A DNA stretch of 44,738 bases from an uncultured Bacillota bacterium (GCA_949282275.1 CASDOO010000019.1:1-44738), one strand, 5' to 3'. Shown: positions 7,522-15,515, numbered from the stretch's first letter. The notes: generated from the sequence alone by a model not told the origin. Program-made: numbers and translations.

Positions 7522-10458
7522 ATGAAAAAACAAATCCTTTCCTTCATCGCCTTCCTGTCCGTGATTGCGCCACTGTCTTCCTGCTCCAACAACAAGAACC
7601 CTGGCACAGGAGGAAATACCGGAGGAGGCGGTATCGTCAATACCACGACAACGCCAGACATCCCGGTCATCGATGTCACCAATCCCTTCTTCAGCGATAT
7701 CCTCCGCAAAGGTTTTGCTGTCTCTTCCACCGTCCCTGCCATCAAGAGCAACCTCACGCAAGAACAGCTTAATGCTTTTCTGGATAGGGTTTTCACCCAT
7801 TTCCATGTCGAGAACATCGGATACCCGAGATTGCCATTCGATTTCTTTTCCTCGGAGAAATCTTTGGAGGCCTTGAAAACCGGAGGCGTCACGCAAGAAC
7901 TTCTATCCGGCATCGAAGACATTCTTACGACCACCCCTTTTATCGAGTCCATTCAAAAGATCGATCAGGAAAGATACGAAGAGGGAGAAATCTCAAAGGA
8001 GACCGTTCTCGAGGCCGTGCAATGCTTCACGCCTTTCCTCAAACTCGGAACGCAAGATCAGTTTGCCGCCATCACCAGCATCCTCTTGGAATTTTTCTTG
8101 GCTCCCTATACTGCGTTTCAGGACTCTTACAATGCCTTTACATTTGGCATGTATGGCCTCTATTCGATTGCCTTGAATGTTCTTCCCCTTATGACAGGAA
8201 AGGTCCAAGCCTTCTTCCAGAATTTCTTCGAAGACTCCAACATTGATACGAACAATCTCTCCTTTGCCTCAACGGCATACGCCTGCTTTGCCACACCGGA
8301 ATTGTCTTTCTTCGTCGGACGCTTTGCCTACCAGCTCCTCAACTCGGCCCTATCCAACTTAGGCGAAGAGAACCTTGCCGAGTTGATCCAGCTTTCCTTA
8401 AACTGGTTTGCCAATTTCGATGCCTTCGATTCCGAACAAAGCGCGCGTCTTGGAAATCTCTATGGTCGTGTCCTGGAGGATTGTTTCATGGATTATTCCT
8501 CCTTCCAGAACTTCGTTCGCCTTTTCGCAACCTCCCTGTCCAACATGCCGAAAAAGATCGAGACGGACTTTTTTTCCTACATTCCCGGACAGTTCCTTGC
8601 CTATACGGAAGACTACAAAGCGGCCGTGGACAAGATGTCCAAGGACGGGAAAGGGTATTTTGCTACCATCAAGTTCGTGGCCAACGTGATGAAGAACATG
8701 GATGCCAGGGATTACGATGCCGCCTATCATTTCTTCGAGACCATGTTCCGAACCTACGACTATGAAAACATGGACTTCTCCACGGACATCATACGCTTCT
8801 CGAAAGTCATCACGGAAGCCTTCACGCGTTTCCCGTTGGACAAGAACGCCATCATCGATGGCATTGCCCGCAGTGGAGATCTCTTCATGTCCGTCATGCC
8901 GTTTGCCCTATCCTTTGACGTTTCCTCGTCCTATGTTTCCGGCTCTTTCGGCAAATTTTACTTCCCGCCGCTGGACACCGATGCCTTGATGGAACTTCTC
9001 CAGGAATCCGCCACGCTCGACCCCGACAACGCTTCCCAGGAAGAAAGGGACAAGATCAATAACGTTGTCATGGAAATCGCTAAGGACATGGAAGAAAACT
9101 ATTCCCAGACCTTCTATTCCCTTTCCGGAAAAGCCTGTTACCGTGTCGGAGAGAAGCCTTCCTTCCAGATTCAGTCTTCAGACTCTTCCCTACTCATCGA
9201 CATTCCCGAATCCGACATCCAAGGCTTCGATAGCAGTTCGCCACGTTCGGGAATCGCAACCTTCGTCTATGACGACATCACTTTCGTCTATTCTTATCTC
9301 GTCTCGAATTCGAGTGATATCATACAGGCCTATTGCGTCGGGGACATATGGTCCGGAAAGGTTGCCCTCGGCACCCCAAGGGAAGAAATGCCAGATGTCT
9401 ACTGTCGAAAGGCCTACGGCCCAGCAGAGCTCGTGGACAAGAACACTATCATCGACTATGAGGCCTCGACTGTCGGCATCCACTATGCCTACATCCCCGT
9501 CGGAGAGGAATATGTCATTTTCTCCTATGAGGTCTATGACCCCGATACGACAAGCCTTGTCTTCGATTTCGGAACGCACTACAAAGGCGAATATGAATCG
9601 CAGAATTTCCGCTGTTCGATTGCGTACAAAAAGGATGGGGAACCGGAACAGCAATTGACAAACAGTTCCTCGATTACGACCTGTCTCGATTTTTCGTCTC
9701 CAGGAAAAAAGGAAAAGAGGATGAGGCTCCAGATCGATGGAAGGCTAATCGAGAACGCCATCGCCCGATATGAGGTCGAAGACACGGTTTCTGCCTCGAC
9801 CTATGTCTATTGCGAGGTCGATTATTCTGTTGAGGAATTCTACCAAGGGACAAACGAATACCTAAACATAAAGGACAGGGAATATTCGGTCAGCCGCTCC
9901 AATCTGCAAAGTAACTTCACCTTGCCCGATGGCACCAAGATAAGCGTTTCATACAACAGTCTCTATGACAGTCCTGACAATATCTATTATGATTCCAGTC
10001 AGTTGACGGCACTCCATTTCGAAAACGAAGCTTTCGACACTACGACACCCGGAAGCAAAATGGCCTTTGCCCAGGAGAAAATCGACGTTTCCATTGTCGA
10101 CAGCCTCGGAACCAAAGTCGATGCGCAAACCATGCCCGTTGCCATGGACTACGAGGTCATCGCCGGTTCGTTTGACTACGAATACTCTTTCGACGAGGCG
10201 GAATACGTCTTCAACAGAGATGGGAATTCCGATAGTTACTATGCCGAAGCCACGATTGCGGTGACATTCGCCTCGGATAGCGGCTATGATAACGTGAGTG
10301 ATAATTTTTATAGGGATTTCAGACTGAACGAGATTTCCCAGAATGCCGATTTCGACCTAACGCCAGGGAGCCATTCCTATACGGTCTATGCCGAATGGGA
10401 AAGATATGGCAACACCTATCGTCTTCCGTTGACCCTCCGGTATATCGTCAATGAATAG
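7522..10458 (+). CDS. Giant surface lipoprotein, tandem paralogue
   Basis: 978 residues from ATG 7522, which has AGGAGAG eight bases upstream; an in-frame extension to 7498 has no ribosome binding site. The signal is MKKQILSFIAFLSVI and the lipobox APLSSC, followed by a Gly/Thr-rich linker. A helical N-terminal half and a beta-rich C-terminal part with G-centred repeats (ASTVGIHYAYI, LDFSSPGKKEK, FDTTTPGSKMAF, DLTPGSHSYTV) mirror the gene before it. The 38-base gap and the terminator after this gene make the pair one operon. They are diverged duplicates, not recent copies. No catalytic motif seen. Confidence 0.88.
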   Translation: MKKQILSFIAFLSVIAPLSSCSNNKNPGTGGNTGGGGIVNTTTTPDIPVIDVTNPFFSDILRKGFAVSSTVPAIKSNLTQEQLNAFLDRVFTHFHVENIGYPRLPFDFFSSEKSLEALKTGGVTQELLSGIEDILTTTPFIESIQKIDQERYEEGEISKETVLEAVQCFTPFLKLGTQDQFAAITSILLEFFLAPYTAFQDSYNAFTFGMYGLYSIALNVLPLMTGKVQAFFQNFFEDSNIDTNNLSFASTAYACFATPELSFFVGRFAYQLLNSALSNLGEENLAELIQLSLNWFANFDAFDSEQSARLGNLYGRVLEDCFMDYSSFQNFVRLFATSLSNMPKKIETDFFSYIPGQFLAYTEDYKAAVDKMSKDGKGYFATIKFVANVMKNMDARDYDAAYHFFETMFRTYDYENMDFSTDIIRFSKVITEAFTRFPLDKNAIIDGIARSGDLFMSVMPFALSFDVSSSYVSGSFGKFYFPPLDTDALMELLQESATLDPDNASQEERDKINNVVMEIAKDMEENYSQTFYSLSGKACYRVGEKPSFQIQSSDSSLLIDIPESDIQGFDSSSPRSGIATFVYDDITFVYSYLVSNSSDIIQAYCVGDIWSGKVALGTPREEMPDVYCRKAYGPAELVDKNTIIDYEASTVGIHYAYIPVGEEYVIFSYEVYDPDTTSLVFDFGTHYKGEYESQNFRCSIAYKKDGEPEQQLTNSSSITTCLDFSSPGKKEKRMRLQIDGRLIENAIARYEVEDTVSASTYVYCEVDYSVEEFYQGTNEYLNIKDREYSVSRSNLQSNFTLPDGTKISVSYNSLYDSPDNIYYDSSQLTALHFENEAFDTTTPGSKMAFAQEKIDVSIVDSLGTKVDAQTMPVAMDYEVIAGSFDYEYSFDEAEYVFNRDGNSDSYYAEATIAVTFASDSGYDNVSDNFYRDFRLNEISQNADFDLTPGSHSYTVYAEWERYGNTYRLPLTLRYIVNE

Positions 10459-10463
10459 CAATA

Positions 10464-10495
10464 AAAAGGCCTTCCCCATTGCGAGAAGGCCTTTT
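10464..10495. terminator. Bidirectional terminator
   Basis: AAAAGGCCTTC (10464-10474) pairs with GAAGGCCTTTT (10485-10495). Runs of A and T on both sides let it end the lipoprotein operon and the converging gene at 10503. Confidence 0.9.
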
Positions 10496-10502
10496 CATTC
10501 GC

Positions 10503-11189
10503 CTACTTCCGATAGAGGATGTGGATCGAATCCCCGGGATAGGTCTTGACTTCCTCGAGATGGAAATAGGCCGGGAAGCCTTCCGCATTGTCTCCGCCGA
10601 CTGCAGTCAGTTCCTTCCTTCCGCCCTGGACGCCCGGACAGATGACGAGGCTGATCCTGTCGACGAAGCCTTTCCGGAGGAACTCGGCATTGATGGCCGG
10701 TCCGCCGCAGAGGGCAAAGGAATCGACCTTGTGGATCCTTTCGAGCTTTTCCAGGAAGAGGGCGATGTCAAAGTCTTCCTCGCCGCAGATGAGGTATGGG
10801 ATGCCCATGGCCTCGAGATAGGCGAAATATCGCCTATTGGCCTTCTTCGTGGTCGCGACGACATAGCGCGATTTCCTTCCGCCATAGTCGTTGTAGGGCG
10901 TTTCATAGAAGTTCTTGCCATAGCGGTCGATGGCGATGCAGAGATACTCGTCTTCGGCGGAAATCTCCTCGTATTTCGGCATCACGTCGTCATAGACGGA
11001 TAGATCGGGACGATAGTCGCTCTTGAATGTCTCCCTTCCGCATCCCCACGCGCGGAAGTTGCCGAAGGTGTAGTCGTCATAGAGGTTTCCGGCCTCCTCG
11101 CAGAGCGGACCATCGGGGTAGTTGTCGAGGGTGGTGACGATCTTCCCATCGATCGTCTGGTACATATGGACGGTGACTTTCATTGCCAT
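10503..11189 (-). CDS. RibD C-terminal/dihydrofolate reductase-like protein
   Basis: 228 residues. The fold family covers NADPH-dependent reductases such as the RibD C-terminal domain and DHFR-like proteins. The diagnostic part is near residues 155-190: FALCGGPAINAEFLRKG followed by VDRISLVICPGVQGG, which matches the GG..L...L...LVDE..L...P...G pattern of RibD_C. The N-terminus (MYQTIDGKIV) replaces the usual S.DG.I. No deaminase domain and no rib operon are present, so it is probably an orphan reductase of unknown substrate. AAAGGAG lies eight bases before the ATG. Confidence 0.8.
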   Translation of the reverse strand: MAMKVTVHMYQTIDGKIVTTLDNYPDGPLCEEAGNLYDDYTFGNFRAWGCGRETFKSDYRPDLSVYDDVMPKYEEISAEDEYLCIAIDRYGKNFYETPYNDYGGRKSRYVVATTKKANRRYFAYLEAMGIPYLICGEEDFDIALFLEKLERIHKVDSFALCGGPAINAEFLRKGFVDRISLVICPGVQGGRKELTAVGGDNAEGFPAYFHLEEVKTYPGDSIHILYRK

Positions 11190-11274
11190 GTCTTTTTCTC
11201 CTTTCCAAAATAGCCTAACACAATGTCAGAAAGGTTTCCAATGCCTTGGATCGATTCGGGAAAATGCCTCTTTC

Positions 11275-12210
11275 TTATTGTTCGTCCTTCTCTTCCTTTA
11301 TCGGCCTTCCGTCCTTGTCATAGTTCTCGTCCTTCTTCTTCTTCGGGTCGATCAGGACAAGCTTCCGCATCCTGTCGTAGATGCCTTTCCCGACTGCCTT
11401 CCTTGCCGCCTTCCTTTCCTGGATCTTCCTTGCCACCTCACCGGGAACGATTTCGGAAAGAAGCTCTTTCTTCTTTGTGCGAAGTTCCTTTCTCTTCTCC
11501 TCGAGATAGGCCTCGTAGGGCAAAAGGACCTTGGCCTTCTTGGTATACTTGGCAACCTTGGCAAAGAGACCCAAAGAGGAAAAAAGGTCGATGAAGAAGA
11601 TGCCGTAAACGATGCCGAGAATGAAGATGAAGGAGAAATGGGCGACAAGGCCATCCCCGCCGTACATGTATTCGAACATGTTCTCGAAGAGTGCCAAGAC
11701 GAAGGGAGATAGGGCATAGTAATAGAAGACGGAAGCGACAAGCCAGACGAGGGAAAAGACGGGACAGACGATGCCGAGGATGTTTCCCTTCATGTTGGAA
11801 TAGTCCCAGAGCTTGACCTTGAAGCCCTTGACGAAGATAAGGCCGGCGACAAACTCCAGAAGGACAAGAGAGAGCCACATGATGACGATTGGGATCAAGT
11901 CATAGACGGTCGGTCCGCTTGGCGCGCCAACGTGCCCGGGCATGTTCCCCCAGGGATTGTAGAAAGGCATGTCGGAAGGAAGATTGCCGACGATGACCAT
12001 GACAAGGGTCAGCATCAAGATAAGTCCGAAGCCGTAGAGAGGAAGCCAGGGACCCCGCATGAACCCGGGATTGACCCATTTTCCCGCCGAGAAGAAGCGA
12101 CGGAAGAGGACCTCGCATGCATAGCCGATCATGTTTCCCAGAAGGAACATGAAAAGATAGACGATGAGGACCATGCCGATTGTTATGTCGATTCGCTGGA
12201 TAAGAAACAT
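11275..12210 (-). CDS. CmpB-type putative ABC transporter permease family membrane protein
   Basis: 311 residues with about five or six membrane segments and a basic, Lys/Arg-rich cytoplasmic tail (about 225-311). The signature is residues 25-65: GYACEVLFRRFFSAGKWVNP, then GFMRGPWLPLYGFG, matching the G...E.......F.NRGF..GP.LPIYGFG of Pfam ABC_trans_CmpB (PF06541). The family name is historical; no transport activity is well established. The 85-base gap to the next gene suggests separate or weak co-transcription. A second family member lies at 43907. Confidence 0.85.
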   Translation of the reverse strand: MFLIQRIDITIGMVLIVYLFMFLLGNMIGYACEVLFRRFFSAGKWVNPGFMRGPWLPLYGFGLILMLTLVMVIVGNLPSDMPFYNPWGNMPGHVGAPSGPTVYDLIPIVIMWLSLVLLEFVAGLIFVKGFKVKLWDYSNMKGNILGIVCPVFSLVWLVASVFYYYALSPFVLALFENMFEYMYGGDGLVAHFSFIFILGIVYGIFFIDLFSSLGLFAKVAKYTKKAKVLLPYEAYLEEKRKELRTKKKELLSEIVPGEVARKIQERKAARKAVGKGIYDRMRKLVLIDPKKKKDENYDKDGRPIKEEKDEQ

Positions 12211-12239
12211 TCCGTGTATACCTCGATTTAGAATGATAA

Positions 12240-12263
12240 CATATTACTGCCCATATTACTGCC
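12240..12263. repeat. Perfect 12-bp tandem duplication upstream of fmt
   Basis: CATATTACTGCC is repeated exactly at 12240-12251 and 12252-12263 in the short region between the divergent membrane-protein gene and fmt. It could be a pair of regulator half-sites or a replication-slippage duplication. Confidence 0.8.
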
Positions 12264-12294
12264 AACGATCGGCCACCATGAAGGAGGAAGAAAG

Positions 12295-13224
12295 ATGAAC
12301 GATTTGAGAATCGCGTTCCTGGGAACGCCAGAGATATCCGCCCATGTCCTCAAGGGCCTTGTCGAAAACGGCATGGACGTCTGCCTTGTCGTCACCAAGG
12401 AAGACAAAATCCGCTCAAGGGGAAACAAGGTCGAGGAATCCCCTGTCGCCAAGATGGCAAGAGAACTGGACATCCCCTGCTTCAAGCCCCATCGGATCAA
12501 CAAGGAGCATGATTTCCTTATCGAAACCAAGCCAGACCTCCTGCTGACCTTTGCCTATGGCCAGATCCTTTCCGAGGAAGTCCTCTCCTTGGGAAGGCTC
12601 AAGCCTCTCAACCTACATGCGTCTCTCCTTCCGAAATACCGAGGCGCGGCACCAATCCAATATGCTCTAAGAAACGGAGACAAGACAACCGGCGTGACCT
12701 TGATGGAGATGGTCAAGGAAATGGATGCCGGAGATATCTATGCCCAGGAGGAAATCGACATCCTTCCGGAGGACAACTACACGAGCCTTGCAAGGCGGCT
12801 TAGCGACCTTGCCCTTTCCATGGCACTGAAATACCTCCCTCTCTTCGCCAAAGGCGAACTCATGCCGAGAAAACAGGACGAGAAGCTTGTCACCTTCTGC
12901 CCGACCATCAAGAAGGAGGAGGAAAAGCTTCTCCTCGACCAAAGCCCTAAAAGCTTCGTCAACCAGGTCCGCTCCCTGAGCGAGGAACCCTGCGGCCATC
13001 TTCTGCTGGATAGCGAGATGCTCAAGATCTACAGGGCAAGCGTCCATTCCGAGGAAGTCCTTGCCCCCGTCGGGACCATCCTCAAGGCGCGCAAGAAGGA
13101 AATCCTCCTCCAGGTTTCCCAGGGTATCGTCAATCTCGAGGAACTCCAAAGGCCGGGAAAGAAGCGTCTTTCCGCAAGCGACTTCAACAACGGCAATCCC
13201 ATCGAAGGAAAGGTGCTTGAATGA
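12295..13224 (+). CDS. fmt: Methionyl-tRNA formyltransferase
   Basis: 309 residues, usual length. It formylates Met-tRNA-fMet with 10-formyl-tetrahydrofolate to make the initiator. The N-terminal Rossmann part begins RIAFLGTPEISAHVL. The catalytic region shows LNLHASLLPKYRGAAPIQ with the family's SLLPKYRG loop, and the next helix has GVTLMEMVKEMDAGD. A C-terminal OB-like domain follows (about 205-309). AAGGAGG stands ahead of the ATG. It overlaps ybaK by four bases (ATGA), so two tRNA-related functions share an operon. The usual def neighbour is absent. Confidence 0.97.
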   Translation: MNDLRIAFLGTPEISAHVLKGLVENGMDVCLVVTKEDKIRSRGNKVEESPVAKMARELDIPCFKPHRINKEHDFLIETKPDLLLTFAYGQILSEEVLSLGRLKPLNLHASLLPKYRGAAPIQYALRNGDKTTGVTLMEMVKEMDAGDIYAQEEIDILPEDNYTSLARRLSDLALSMALKYLPLFAKGELMPRKQDEKLVTFCPTIKKEEEKLLLDQSPKSFVNQVRSLSEEPCGHLLLDSEMLKIYRASVHSEEVLAPVGTILKARKKEILLQVSQGIVNLEELQRPGKKRLSASDFNNGNPIEGKVLE

Positions 13225-13688
13225 ACAAGACCAACGCCATGCGCTTTCTGGACAAGGAAAGAGTCGCCTACAAGGCCATCGATTATTCCAAGTCCGGGGC
13301 CGTCGATGCCAAGTCCGTTGCCGCTTTTCTTGGGGAGGATGTCGGCCATGTCTTCAAGACACTGGTGACAGTCGGGAAAAGCCGACAGCACTATGTTTTC
13401 GTCGTTCCCGCCGACAAGGAACTCTCCCTGAAGAAGGCCGCCCTTGCCGCGGGCGAGAAGAACATCGAGATGATTCCGCAGAAGGAGCTCCTTCCCTTGA
13501 CGGGATACGTCCACGGCGGCTGTTCCCCGCTTGGCATGAAGAAGAGCTTTCCCACCTTCGTCGATCTCTCCGCAAAGGGAAAGGACTTTGTCTATGTCTC
13601 CGGGGGAAAGGTCGGTCTTCAGATACAAATCGATCCGGAAGAGCTCGTCGCTTTGATAAAGGGAAGCTTCGCCGATATTGCCCAATAA
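13221..13688 (+). CDS. ybaK: Cys-tRNA(Pro) deacylase YbaK/EbsC
   Basis: 155 residues, full length for the YbaK family, which hydrolyses mischarged Cys-tRNA-Pro. Conserved elements include KTLV near residue 46, FVVPADKELSLKKAA, and GYVHGGCSPLGMKK, the last forming the substrate pocket. It is coupled to fmt by a four-base overlap and closed by the terminator at 13703. Confidence 0.94.
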   Translation: MNKTNAMRFLDKERVAYKAIDYSKSGAVDAKSVAAFLGEDVGHVFKTLVTVGKSRQHYVFVVPADKELSLKKAALAAGEKNIEMIPQKELLPLTGYVHGGCSPLGMKKSFPTFVDLSAKGKDFVYVSGGKVGLQIQIDPEELVALIKGSFADIAQ

Positions 13689-13702
13689 TCGCGCCATGAA
13701 AA

Positions 13703-13734
13703 AAGCCATCTTCCCGCGGAAAGATGGCTTCTTT
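13703..13734. terminator. Bidirectional terminator between ybaK and fba
   Basis: AAGCCATCTT (13703-13712) pairs with AAGATGGCTT (13721-13730). CTTTT follows on the + strand and a six-T run on the - strand, so it ends both converging units. Confidence 0.9.
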
Positions 13735-13750
13735 TGATTTCCTATGGAGC

Positions 13751-14626
13751 TTACTGGGCCTTGCCGATGGAGCCGAAGACTTCCATCCTCTCCTTGACCT
13801 TGGCCTTGATGGCCTCGTAGCCAGGCTTGAGGAGCTTTCTGGGATCGAAGCCCTTCTTGTCCGGATCGGGAGCGGCCTTTCCGGCAACGCAGTAATCGAC
13901 CGTGGCAGCGGCAAAGACAAGCTGGCAGTCGGTGTTGACGTTGATCTTGCTGACGCCGTTGGCGATAGCCTTCTTGATCTGCTCATCGGGGATTCCGGTT
14001 CCGCCATGGAGGACAAGGGGGATGTGGTTCGTCGCGGCATGGATTCTCTCGAGGGCATCGAAATGGAGACCCTTCCAATCCTTGGGGTAGATGCCGTGGA
14101 TGTTGCCGATGCCGGCAGCGAGGAAGTCGACACCCAGAGCGGCGATCTTGGCGCACTCTTCGGGATCGGCGATTTCGCCATCCGCCGTGATGCCATCCTC
14201 GGTTCCGCCGATGGCGCCGACCTCCGCCTCGATGGAGAGGCCGCAATCATGGGCAAGGTTGACAAGCTCGGTCGTCTTGCTGACGTTCTCTTCGAAGGCG
14301 AAGTGGGAACCGTCGAACATGATCGAAGTGAAGCCGGCGGCGATGCAGGCCTTGGCCCCCTCATAGCTTCCGTGATCCAGATGGAGAGCGACGGGGACGG
14401 TGATGCCAAGGCTCTCGTCCATGGCACGGACCATGGCGGCGACGGTCTTGAATCCGGTCATATACTTGGCAGCGCCTTCGCTGACGCCAAGGATGACAGG
14501 GGAGTGGAGTTCCTGGGCAGTCGTCAGGACGGCCTTTGTCCATTCCAGGTTGTTGATGTTGAACTGTCCGACGGCATAATGGCCATCGCGGGCAAGCTTC
14601 AGCATCCTGCTAGCGTTTACCAACAT
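13751..14626 (-). CDS. fba: Class II fructose-bisphosphate aldolase
   Basis: 291 residues. Zinc-dependent aldolase of glycolysis, splitting fructose 1,6-bisphosphate into dihydroxyacetone phosphate and glyceraldehyde 3-phosphate. Seen: AVGQFNINN at the N-terminus; HLDHG with the catalytic Asp and zinc His; SIMFDGSHFAFEEN; GIYPKDW region preceded by GNIHG with a zinc His; and LVLHGGTGIP with the third zinc His and phosphate loop. A tagatose-bisphosphate aldolase of the same family cannot be excluded, but a lone housekeeping-type copy with its own promoter favours Fba. AGGAGG precedes the ATG. Confidence 0.93.
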   Translation of the reverse strand: MLVNASRMLKLARDGHYAVGQFNINNLEWTKAVLTTAQELHSPVILGVSEGAAKYMTGFKTVAAMVRAMDESLGITVPVALHLDHGSYEGAKACIAAGFTSIMFDGSHFAFEENVSKTTELVNLAHDCGLSIEAEVGAIGGTEDGITADGEIADPEECAKIAALGVDFLAAGIGNIHGIYPKDWKGLHFDALERIHAATNHIPLVLHGGTGIPDEQIKKAIANGVSKINVNTDCQLVFAAATVDYCVAGKAAPDPDKKGFDPRKLLKPGYEAIKAKVKERMEVFGSIGKAQ

Positions 14627-14661
14627 TTCTAGAAAACCTCCTATTGGTTTTTCGACATTCC

Positions 14662-14690
14662 TATTTTAGAAACTCGTCCTTCTTTTTACA
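14662..14690 (-). promoter_or_regulatory. fba promoter
   Basis: On the - strand: -35 TTGTAA (14685-14690), 17-bp spacer, -10 TAAAAT (14662-14667). Confidence 0.65.
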
Positions 14691-14717
14691 ATCGCTTTTC
14701 TCTTAAGTCATATTGCC

Positions 14718-14746
14718 TTGAAAGCCCTGAACTTCCTTCCTATAAT
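14718..14746 (+). promoter_or_regulatory. Strong promoter of the small antisense RNA
   Basis: -35 TTGAAA (14718-14723), 17-bp spacer, perfect -10 TATAAT (14741-14746). Start expected near 14752, exactly at the first base of the closing stem of the RNA below. No coding frame follows on this strand. Confidence 0.75.
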
Positions 14747-14751
14747 CTAGG

Positions 14752-14827
14752 AAAGAACCGGCGGAGGCTCTGCCTCATGATCAACTAACTTGGGCGTCAG
14801 TGATCATCACGGTTCTTTTTGTTTTTT
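14752..14827 (+). ncRNA. Candidate antisense antitoxin RNA
   Basis: About 76 bases. It folds as a closed three-way junction. Outer stem AAAGAACCG (14752-14760) with CGGTTCTTT (14810-14818); hairpin GAGGC-TCT-GCCTC (14764-14776); stem ATGATCA (14777-14783) with TGATCAT (14801-14807) around a 17-base loop. The outer stem runs into TTTTTGTTTTTT, so the whole RNA doubles as its own terminator. It lies convergent to the peptide gene at 14781-14894 and is complementary to its last 47 coding bases and its 3' leader. This is the arrangement of TxpA/RatA-like and BsrG/SR4-like type I systems. Expression is not proven. Confidence 0.6.
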
Positions 14828-14894
14828 CCCTTTTGTCGAAGAGCTTGAGGATGAGATAGAGAAAGAAAAGCCATAGAACATCGAACATGTCCAT
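14781..14894 (-). CDS. 37-residue hydrophobic peptide, candidate type I toxin
   Basis: The peptide begins MDMFDVLWLFFLYLILKLFD and continues with a strongly basic stretch KREKTKRT. One membrane segment (about residues 4-19) followed by a charged tail is the build of Fst/TxpA/BsrG-type membrane toxins. A very strong ribosome binding site AAAGGAGGTG lies six bases ahead of the ATG. A 7-bp hairpin stands just upstream of it, and a weak promoter lies about 120 bases upstream. The convergent RNA overlaps the 3' end. I do not recognise the exact family; the toxin role is inference from size, topology, RBS and the antisense RNA. In-frame extension to 15011 lacks an RBS. Confidence 0.6.
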   Translation of the reverse strand: MDMFDVLWLFFLYLILKLFDKREKTKRTVMITDAQVS

Positions 14895-14910
14895 GACGCA
14901 CCTCCTTTCC

Positions 14911-14929
14911 CCGACAGCATCCCTGTCGG
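14911..14929 (-). promoter_or_regulatory. Hairpin in the leader of the candidate toxin
   Basis: CCGACAG pairs with CTGTCGG around a five-base loop directly upstream of the ribosome binding site. Type I toxin mRNAs often hide or space the RBS with such structures. Confidence 0.5.
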
Positions 14930-15013
14930 CGGAAGACGGAAACGAAGCAAGGAAAGAAAAGAGGAAGAACCGACGCCGGATCTTCCAAAGGCCGTTGTCA
15001 CCAGCCTTCACTC

Positions 15014-15042
15014 TTTATTTGACCTCGGAAAGCAAAAAGCAA
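15014..15042 (-). promoter_or_regulatory. Weak candidate promoter of the toxin
   Basis: - strand: -35 TTGCTT (15037-15042), 17-bp spacer, -10 AATAAA (15014-15019). It is poorer than the promoter of the opposing RNA, which would favour antitoxin excess. Confidence 0.3.
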
Positions 15043-15296
15043 ACCTCAAGAACAAGAAACATCATTCAAGTCATCCCTTCCCGCATGCAAGACAACACCG
15101 AATCTTCCGATGTTCCTTGTCTACCGATATTTCTTTTCGAAATTGTATTTTTCCTTATACATTTACACAAAAAAAGCCTGTCAAGAAAAATCGCTTCGAT
15201 ATGTTGTAAGGGCTTACTTCACGGATTTAAGAAAGAAAACAGCCTTCCCCTTAGAAAACATGAAAGGGCTTAAAACGTAAAATTCCATTCGTATCT
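15043..15296. other. Intergenic region, nothing recognised
   Basis: AT-rich. No coding frame with a ribosome binding site or known domain on either strand; upstream flank of the riboswitch-controlled operon. Confidence 0.5.
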
Positions 15297-15325
15297 TTTT
15301 TTCCTCTTCTTTAAGGTGCTACAAT
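15297..15325 (+). promoter_or_regulatory. Promoter of the nucleoside-uptake operon
   Basis: -10 TACAAT (15320-15325); at 17 bp only a T-rich, poor -35. Start near 15332, immediately before the aptamer. Confidence 0.4.
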
Positions 15326-15335
15326 CATGGCGAAG

Positions 15336-15471
15336 AAATGGGTATAGGGGACCTGTATTGGCGGTCCTGTCTCTAGCCCCGGCCGAACAGGGGACTATCC
15401 ATTTAATCCAAGGCACCGGCCAGACATCTACGGATTAAATGGGCTCATACTTCGGATAGAGCCCATTTTTT
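15336..15471 (+). promoter_or_regulatory. Variant purine riboswitch (guanine/2'-dG class) with terminator switch
   Basis: P1: AAATGG (15336-15341) with CCATTT (15399-15404). J1/2 TATA. P2 GGACC/GGTCC (15349-15353, 15363-15367) closing loop GTATTGG, close to the usual GATATGG. J2/3 GTCTCTAG (15369-15376) against the usual GTTTCTAC. P3 CCCC/GGGG closing a loop with CCGAACA (usual CCGTAAA), so the GG:CC loop-loop contact can form. J3/1 GACTAT keeps the C that pairs with guanine-type ligands. CCATTTAATCC (15399-15409) can instead pair with GGATTAAATGG (15432-15442), freeing the operon from the terminator hairpin ATGGGCTC/GAGCCCAT (15439-15466, six Ts). Ligand binding should stabilise P1 and switch transcription off. 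Fold by inspection. Confidence 0.8.
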
Positions 15472-15515
15472 CAAAAAGAAGCCGTATTTTCATACTCAAG
15501 GAGGATAATGAACGT

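Noticed and set aside
13724..14632. 302-codon + strand frame opposite fba
   Set aside because: Mirror of a strongly conserved aldolase gene; arises from codon bias.
15336..15471. Guanidine, PRPP, THF or preQ1 riboswitch
   Set aside because: Their conserved cores are absent, whereas the purine aptamer's junctions and kissing loops are nearly all present.
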